Positions 5,587-10,178 of a stretch of DNA of 10,178 nt are shown piece after piece. This stretch comes from Euryarchaeota archaeon UBA202 (lineage in GTDB: Archaea; Thermoplasmatota; E2; UBA202), in contig DAQA01000025.1 of assembly GCA_002502685.1 (NCBI GenBank), positions 1-10,178 on the forward strand, in the 5' to 3' direction. The notes under the pieces were generated by a model. It was not told the DNA's origin. It searched no databases and saw only the letters and a program-made list of their open reading frames with translations. The number at the start of each line of letters is the position of its first letter. The first letter of the stretch is position 1. A program made the translations under genes and the position numbers.

Positions 5587-6996
5587 ATGGTAAAATCGCA
5601 ATGGAAAAAAGGTATTGTATTTTGGATGCTATTGCTTTTTATGGGATCCTGTTTTTCTGCATCTACTCAAACCACTGATATCCAGCCGGAAGTTGTGATA
5701 GGACCATACACTCAAAATGTTACCGAAACTAGCATAACAATAATATGGGAAACAGATATCCCCACTGACACAAATCTAGTAGAATACGGGAAAACAGACA
5801 ACTATGGATATGTGAAAAAAGGTGATTCTGGAGTATGCCATCACGAAATAACAATTTCATCTGATTTTTCAATGGGACACTACAAAGTCATTTCTGATAA
5901 AAAGGAAAGTAAGGATTATGAATTTTCATTGAGTTCAGCTGCCTTAGAACAATTTAGGTTCGTAGTATTTGGCGATAGCAGAAGCAATCGTGCCAGAAGG
6001 CAGATGGTGTCCCATCAAGTTAACGCTGAAAACCCAGATTTTGTTATTCATTCTGGTGACATGGTTGGTAATGGAAATAAGTGGGTTGAATGGCAGGAAT
6101 GGCTTGCTGATTCTATGCCTCTATTGCAGAACAGTACCATGTTTGGTGTGAGAGGAAATCATGAAGAAGACGGTGAGTTTTACCGAAGGGTTTTTACTCC
6201 CCCTATAAATAAAGACTGTTGGTATAGCTTTGATTATGGATTATGCCATTTTGTCATCATTGATGATAATGTACCCTTCGAAGAAAAGTCTGAGCAATAT
6301 CGTTGGTTAAAAGAGGATCTGGCTGTAACACAAAAACCATTTATAGTTGCCGTTCAGCATGAAGGAATGTATTGTGCTGGGGGCCATAATAGTAATTTGA
6401 ATCTTCGACAGACATTAGAGCCATTGTTTAACCGCTATGGTGTCCAGGTCGTATATAGCGGGCACAATCATTTCTATCAACGTACTGAAAAAATAAATGG
6501 CACCATTTATATTACGGCTGCAGGGGCAGGAGCTCCATTATACACTCCGGGGGATGCGTGGTTTGTTAACACCAGTAAAAAAGCGTATCATTATTGTCTG
6601 GTGAATGTATCATCGAATACAGCAGTAATGCATATGACAGCCCGATATGGTAATAATGGAACCCAGTTTGATGAATATTTTTTCTCTCCTAGATTAGTTG
6701 TCACGATAAAAAAACCTCAGAGAGCTCTTTATGTTGGTAACAAAAAGATTGTCCCCCTAATCTTTCCAGTGATTGTTGGCAAAATCGATATCGAAGTTGA
6801 GGTTATAGAATACCTATCCGGTGTGCAACGTGTCGAGTTTTTTATTGACAATGAGTTAAAAGAAACTGATTCTGATTCTCCCTATACATGGACATGGGAT
6901 GAAAAGGATTTCTTTTTTCATACAATAAAAGTGACAGCTTTTGATAATTCTGGAAATAGTGTCAGTGATAGATTACAAATATTTAAGTTACACTAA
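5587..6996 (+). CDS. Secreted purple-acid-phosphatase-like metallophosphoesterase with C-terminal Ig-like domain
   Basis: The 469-aa protein is predicted to be secreted. Basic N-terminus MVKSQWKK and hydrophobic stretch 9-24 form a signal peptide or lipoprotein-like leader (GSC at 20-22). Residues about 34-117 (PEVVIGPYTQNVTETSITIIW) form a fibronectin-like domain as found in front of purple acid phosphatases. The calcineurin-like metallophosphoesterase domain has its metal ligands in order: FGDSR (128-132), GDMVGNGN (157-164), GNHEED (190-195), QHEG (H258) and GHNHFYQR (292-299). The last 95 residues form an Ig-like module (KKPQRALYVGNKK, then HTIKVTAFDNSGNSVSD) shared with other surface proteins of this kind. 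Likely activity is hydrolysis of phosphoester compounds outside the cell, substrate unknown. The first motif is GDSR rather than GDxH, which is common in this subgroup. It lies inside the repeat-bracketed block. Confidence 0.9.
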   Translation: MVKSQWKKGIVFWMLLLFMGSCFSASTQTTDIQPEVVIGPYTQNVTETSITIIWETDIPTDTNLVEYGKTDNYGYVKKGDSGVCHHEITISSDFSMGHYKVISDKKESKDYEFSLSSAALEQFRFVVFGDSRSNRARRQMVSHQVNAENPDFVIHSGDMVGNGNKWVEWQEWLADSMPLLQNSTMFGVRGNHEEDGEFYRRVFTPPINKDCWYSFDYGLCHFVIIDDNVPFEEKSEQYRWLKEDLAVTQKPFIVAVQHEGMYCAGGHNSNLNLRQTLEPLFNRYGVQVVYSGHNHFYQRTEKINGTIYITAAGAGAPLYTPGDAWFVNTSKKAYHYCLVNVSSNTAVMHMTARYGNNGTQFDEYFFSPRLVVTIKKPQRALYVGNKKIVPLIFPVIVGKIDIEVEVIEYLSGVQRVEFFIDNELKETDSDSPYTWTWDEKDFFFHTIKVTAFDNSGNSVSDRLQIFKLH

Positions 6997-7070
6997 TATT
7001 ACCCTTTCTTTCTATATCTTAATTTACTAAGAGTGGTGATAAATCAAATACATGCCCCTAAATACTAATT

Positions 7071-7107
7071 TTTATAAATCCTTAATTGGTTTTAACAATA
7101 GCGGTGA
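7071..7107 (+). promoter_or_regulatory. Promoter and ribosome site of the cupin gene
   Basis: TTTATAAA (7071-7078) is a consensus-like TATA box. GGTGA (7103-7107) lies 5 bases before ATG 7113. The spacing would put transcription start near 7100, giving a leader of about a dozen bases. A T/C-rich stretch around 7000-7020 probably ends the phosphoesterase transcript. Confidence 0.5.
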
Positions 7108-7112
7108 AAGTA

Positions 7113-7406
7113 ATGAAAGAAATAGTTTCACAAGTTCACAAAATAGTAGACTTGGTTGATTATCAAACTGATTCTGTTGTAAGTAAAATGTTAATTGATA
7201 AGGAATCTGGATCGGTATCCCTTTTTGCATTTGATAAAGGACAAAAACTGAGTGAACATGTTGCTCCATTTGATGCATTAACCCATATTTTAGAGGGGAA
7301 TACAGAAATCATTATTTCTGGTAAAAGATTTTTATTACAACAAGGAGATATGATTATTATGCCTGCCAATAAACCTCATGCCGTCAGAGCAATTGAGATG
7401 AGATAA
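7113..7406 (+). CDS. Small single-domain cupin, probably C-terminally truncated
   Basis: The gene encodes 97 residues of a cupin_2-type beta-barrel. The first motif region is GQKLSEHVAPFDALTHILEG (H49, E61), followed by EIIISGKRFLLQQGDMIIMPANKPHAV, with P84 and H89 of the second motif. Members of this group usually continue after the KPHA.kAve segment with about ten more residues forming a last beta strand. Here the frame ends abruptly after AIEMR, and the sequence immediately downstream is recognisably part of a different protein. I therefore read it as truncated by recombination, though a short functional cupin is possible. ATG 7113 is chosen for its ribosome site. A TTG at 7086 would add nine residues with no support. 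The function of these small cupins is generally unknown. Confidence 0.78.
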   Translation: MKEIVSQVHKIVDLVDYQTDSVVSKMLIDKESGSVSLFAFDKGQKLSEHVAPFDALTHILEGNTEIIISGKRFLLQQGDMIIMPANKPHAVRAIEMR

Positions 7407-7555
7407 AATATGTTGATTCTATTTATCCCCATGAATGGGTATATGATAAAAAATCTCTTCTTTTTAATCGGCACACGATAGGAATAAAGGCTATTGATAA
7501 GGCAGGACATACAGTGGAAACAAGTGATATGAATATCTGGCTATTAAATACCTAA
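7397..7555 (+). pseudogene. Remnant of an Ig-like surface-protein C-terminal domain
   Basis: In a frame shifted from the cupin, a 52-codon open stretch begins right after a TGA and ends at TAA 7553-7555. Its translation includes KYVDSIYPHEWVYD, then NRHTIGIKAIDKAGH, then TSDMNIWLLNT. This aligns along its length with the C-terminus of the phosphoesterase (KETDSDSPYTWTWDEK, then HTIKVTAFDNSGNSVSD). It is therefore the last two or three strands of an Ig-like domain without start codon, ribosome site or the rest of its protein. It overlaps the cupin stop, so both coding sequences are broken at about 7395-7408. Its own stop codon is the first three bases of repeat copy B. Confidence 0.72.
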
Positions 7556-7572
7556 TTTTTACCAGTAAAAAC
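7553..7572 (+). repeat. 20-bp direct repeat, copy B
   Basis: This copy is identical to 5462-5481, including the internal TTTTTAC-CA-GTAAAAA inverted repeat. It begins at the stop codon of the Ig-domain remnant and runs straight into the tRNA-3'-like sequences at 7577-7632. Confidence 0.85.
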
Positions 7573-7576
7573 GTAC

Positions 7577-7632
7577 TCAAATCCCGGTGAGAACACCAGC
7601 ACACCACACAAGTTCAAATCCCGGTGGGTTCA
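7577..7632 (+). repeat. Two tRNA-3'-end-like sequences (13-bp direct repeat, 37-bp period)
   Basis: TCAAATCCCGGTG occurs at 7577-7589 and 7614-7626. Each reads like a T-loop followed by a T-stem 3' strand (CCCGG) and seven acceptor-length bases: TGAGAAC then A and CCA (to 7598), and TGGGTTC then A (to 7632). The 5' halves are missing, since neither T stem can pair and no acceptor partner lies nearby, so these are not working tRNA genes. They resemble the short tRNA 3' fragments left at integration sites. The region 7556-7720 otherwise contains only A/T-rich spacer. Confidence 0.5.
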
Positions 7633-7674
7633 TAAGGACATTTTTTAGACAAAATCTATGGATTAAATTATTTT

Positions 7675-7697
7675 CGTGAAATAAAGAAAAAATAAAG
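7675..7697 (-). terminator. T-rich terminator of the large surface protein gene
   Basis: On the minus strand a T-rich tract (complement of the A-rich run 7679-7696) follows the stop codon at 7721-7723 by about 25 bases. Plus-strand transcripts from the cupin side may end at the T6 run 7641-7646. Confidence 0.5.
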
Positions 7698-7720
7698 GAT
7701 GGGGGGAAGAGAGCTATTAT

Positions 7721-10178
7721 TTATCCTTCCCCGTACCAGTAACTCTCTTCATCGGTATAGATAAATAATCCCATGCCCCGTTCGATAGTAAAATTATCAT
7801 GGGGTACACCCACAACATGGGTAATGAATGTCTGGGTTACAGGGTCAAACATGGATACCGCTGAGGTACCACTAATATTCTCACCCAGTGACTCAGCCGT
7901 GGTAGAATACTCATGGTACCAGCCCACAATATTCCATTCCTCATAGATATGGGCAGTGATACTGGTAATAGAGACATCAGGTATACTCAGAATGCTATCC
8001 TGTATGCAATACACGAAGTATCCCATCCCATCCATGATGGGGAAATCATCATGGGGTGTACCCACCACATGGGTCAGGAAGGTCTGTGTACTAGAATTAA
8101 ACATAACAACAACACTACATCCACTAATATTTCGGCCAAGAGTTTCTGCTGTCCAGGTATTATCAACAGGAAAGGTGATAAGATTCCAACCAAAATAGAG
8201 AGGCATACTGAACTGGTTGAACCCCATGGAGACATAGACGGGAATCTGGACCTGTGATTCATCAGGGTCGTCACTCTCAACGGTAATGAACAGGTGAGTC
8301 AAATTCTCTGTGAATTCAGTGGTGTTTATCTCCAGGGAAATATTCACGATGCTTCCGGGAGCTATGTTCACACCCCCTGAGGGTGTTAAGGTAATCCAAT
8401 CCGGTTTAGGGACATAGTCAAAGATCCATTCTTTCCCAATGTCTGAATTGATGTCACATGCCTTGGTTTCATTATTCCCATCGGTATCAAAGTCCCCGAC
8501 CGTTAACCCAGCGATCATCCCCTCCGTCTCCTCCATGACAGCCACTTCTTCATACCCTGTTCCATTCCACTTCACAACGTGGATGTCCGTTGGTGCAATC
8601 AGGAATTCAAGTTGGTCATCGTTATCCGCGTCTCCGATGGCAATCCCCTCAATGATGCCCTCTTCTCCTGCATAATTGTGGTGCCAGACTTGTGCGTAGC
8701 TGCTTCCTGTCCACTCATAGATGTAGGCATCGGTGTTCTCCAGGCCAATCCCGATTTCATCGATGCCATCATTATCAAGATCTCCGCATGCTACCCCGTA
8801 GGGGTGGGCGGGGAGTGAGGTGGCAACGGTTACCGGTGTCCAGGTGCCATTATTATAATTCAGTGCATAGACAGTATTTACTCCAGCGGCAGCAATAACC
8901 TCGGTTTTCCCATCGTTATCAGGGTCTCCTGACCATACCATGGGGCATTCCGTGGCCTGGCCGCTTCCCCAGGAGCACTCCTGGACAAACTTATTGGTTG
9001 AACTATTCCATCCAAGGGCGGTGACATGATAGGATCCCCCGCCCCCGATATCATTGGCAATGAGGACCTCCACATCATTATCATCATCATAATCGCAGGC
9101 GTAGACATCGAACGCAAAATTATATCCTGTGCCTGTATACCAGTCAAGTTCTGTCAGCGTGGTTCCATCCCAGTCATAGGCATGGATGCCATCCTGGCCG
9201 GAGTATTCCCAGGAGACCACAAATTCAAGGTCGCCATTATCATCCAGGTCCACGACACAGGCACCGGAGGGCACATTGTAGTATCCACCGGAATAGGTCC
9301 AGGAGTATTCTTGCACATAGGTTTTCTGCACGGGATCATAGGAATAGATATAGGTACAGCCGCTCCCGTATCCACCTATGAGGAATTCATTGATGCCATC
9401 CTCATCGATGTCTCCCACAGGTTGGGCAAGCTGGGAATGGCCGCTGCCTCCATGGTTGTGCACCCATTGAAGGGTGTAGCCATGGAGAAAGGTGGTATTA
9501 AAGGTGAGGGTACTGGTGGCAGCTGGATCGTTACCAATGGTGAGGATATCAGTGATGGTACTCCCGGGGGCTGTGACATAATCCAGGTTCATGGGATTAA
9601 TCCAGATGTCAGGGAGGGTGGGTATATCTGTCCCTGCGAGCCATTCAATGGTGCGATTCATGACTTCTGTTCTATCCCCCATGGTATTGATGGCTTCGAA
9701 CCCGAAGGCGAAATAGACAACCTTGTAGGTTCCCGTATCCACCCGAATGCACCCACTATAGCTTGTCCCCTGGTAGTAGAACACCTCTGTGGCTGGAGCA
9801 ATGGACTGGATGCCACTGGGATAATTTTGGTTGTTGGCCCCGTCACCTGCGGAGATGACAATGGTCATGCCATCCCCAATAGGATCACCCGTTTGACCTA
9901 GGAGAGTATAGACACCTGTGTCATCCACAAGATAGGTGGCATGGAGGTAGTTTGCATAGAAGTTGTCAGTGTGGATGTCGTACCCGATATCCTGTCCGGT
10001 GAGGAACAGTCGTCCGCCACCATTCAGGTAGGCGGTCAGGGCGGCTATGTCCTCGGTCACCAGGGTGGTACTGCTGTCATCCCCGGTGAACCAGACCACG
10101 GCATTATACTGGCTCATGGTGGCTGCAGGGGGGCACCCTTGTGTGCCCCGGTTCCAGTACTGGTAGAGGTAACCGCTG
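7721..10178 (-). CDS. Large secreted FG-GAP beta-propeller surface protein (5' end outside window)
   Basis: The frame stays open through the right edge (20 codons before the first in-window ATG at 10117), so the start is missing. Numbering from that ATG, residues 1-162 resemble a ThuA/amidotransferase-like Rossmann domain (YNAVVWFTGDD, then ALTAYLNGGGRLFLTGQD). Residues 169-208 are the first half of an Ig-like domain. Seven FG-GAP/VCBS repeats follow, each with an acidic calcium-loop motif: GDIDEDG (235), VDLDDNG (289), CDYDDDND (341), GDPDNDG (397), GDLDNDG (445), GDADNDD (495) and GDFDTDG (541). This count fits one seven-bladed propeller. Residues 571-630 are the second Ig-like half. Two tandem 75-80-residue GWN domains end the protein (643-703 and about 727-788). 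No membrane anchor or sorting signal is visible at the terminus WYGEG. The role is probably extracellular binding or adhesion, with partner unknown. Confidence 0.9.
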   Translation of the reverse strand, partial: SGYLYQYWNRGTQGCPPAATMSQYNAVVWFTGDDSSTTLVTEDIAALTAYLNGGGRLFLTGQDIGYDIHTDNFYANYLHATYLVDDTGVYTLLGQTGDPIGDGMTIVISAGDGANNQNYPSGIQSIAPATEVFYYQGTSYSGCIRVDTGTYKVVYFAFGFEAINTMGDRTEVMNRTIEWLAGTDIPTLPDIWINPMNLDYVTAPGSTITDILTIGNDPAATSTLTFNTTFLHGYTLQWVHNHGGSGHSQLAQPVGDIDEDGINEFLIGGYGSGCTYIYSYDPVQKTYVQEYSWTYSGGYYNVPSGACVVDLDDNGDLEFVVSWEYSGQDGIHAYDWDGTTLTELDWYTGTGYNFAFDVYACDYDDDNDVEVLIANDIGGGGSYHVTALGWNSSTNKFVQECSWGSGQATECPMVWSGDPDNDGKTEVIAAAGVNTVYALNYNNGTWTPVTVATSLPAHPYGVACGDLDNDGIDEIGIGLENTDAYIYEWTGSSYAQVWHHNYAGEEGIIEGIAIGDADNDDQLEFLIAPTDIHVVKWNGTGYEEVAVMEETEGMIAGLTVGDFDTDGNNETKACDINSDIGKEWIFDYVPKPDWITLTPSGGVNIAPGSIVNISLEINTTEFTENLTHLFITVESDDPDESQVQIPVYVSMGFNQFSMPLYFGWNLITFPVDNTWTAETLGRNISGCSVVVMFNSSTQTFLTHVVGTPHDDFPIMDGMGYFVYCIQDSILSIPDVSITSITAHIYEEWNIVGWYHEYSTTAESLGENISGTSAVSMFDPVTQTFITHVVGVPHDNFTIERGMGLFIYTDEESYWYGEG

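Noticed and set aside
6572..6582. ACCAGTAAAAA inside the phosphoesterase gene as a third copy of the 20-bp repeat
   Set aside because: Only 11 bases match, the flanks differ and the sequence is coding, so chance in A/T-rich DNA is the simpler explanation.
7086..7112. TTG start for the cupin
   Set aside because: The GGTGA site and ATG at 7113 fit better, and the TATA box at 7071-7078 would leave no room for a leader before 7086.
5462..7572. Insertion sequence or transposon
   Set aside because: There is no transposase frame and no terminal inverted repeats. The 20-bp repeats are direct, and longer than the target duplications usual for most insertion sequences.
7577..7632. Complete tRNA gene or CRISPR repeat
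   Set aside because: Only the 3' half of a tRNA is matched. With two copies and unequal flanks it is not a CRISPR array.
8439..8898. Several 68-79-codon plus-strand frames
   Set aside because: They are shadows of the minus-strand surface protein, with low-complexity Ser/Pro/Ile content.
9026..9901. 291-codon open frame on the plus strand
   Set aside because: It is antisense to the FG-GAP protein. Its long Ile runs come from GAT-rich calcium-loop codons on the other strand, and it shows no domain or ribosome site.

Overview
This window looks like a chromosomal segment of an uncultivated euryarchaeon, most plausibly of the Thermoplasmatota. The evidence is a complete archaeal EF-1A (427 aa) followed by archaeal ribosomal protein S10, T-tract rather than hairpin terminators, TATA-type promoters, and secreted proteins built from Ig-like and FG-GAP modules of a kind common in uncultivated Thermoplasmata genomes. 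The lineage is an inference from protein style. No rRNA or full marker set is present.

Layout. A minus-strand tRNA-Gly(TCC) lies at the left edge. A tight two-gene operon (242-1699) encodes divergent versions of the last two enzymes of UMP synthesis, an OMP decarboxylase-like protein and an orotate phosphoribosyltransferase-like protein. A convergent GNAT acetyltransferase of the phosphinothricin acetyltransferase type follows (minus strand), then a divergently transcribed 83-aa two-helix membrane protein. A roughly 670-bp gene-poor stretch contains one plausible small membrane ORF on the minus strand and ends at tRNA-Thr(TGT), also minus. Divergent from it is the translation operon tuf (EF-1A), rps10 (S10) and tRNA-Ser(TGA), whose promoter carries a near-perfect 24-bp palindrome.

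Right of tRNA-Ser the character changes to an accessory region. It holds a secreted purple-acid-phosphatase-like metallophosphoesterase with a C-terminal Ig-like domain, a short cupin that appears truncated, and directly abutting it the out-of-frame remnant of another Ig-like surface-protein C-terminus. This block is bracketed by two exact copies of a 20-bp sequence (5462-5481 and 7553-7572). Each copy is followed by a sequence resembling the T-loop and 3' half of a tRNA, and a second such sequence follows copy B. This suggests past integration or recombination. The right end is filled by a large minus-strand secreted protein, cut by the window edge. It carries a seven-repeat FG-GAP beta-propeller that seems to be inserted inside an Ig-like domain, followed by two tandem 'GWN' C-terminal domains. 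Its DNA is visibly richer in G+C than the left half.

Functionally the left half is housekeeping (pyrimidine synthesis, translation, tRNAs). The right half is extracellular or cell-surface machinery with signs of gene turnover. I see no CRISPR array, transposase, integrase or obvious defence system.
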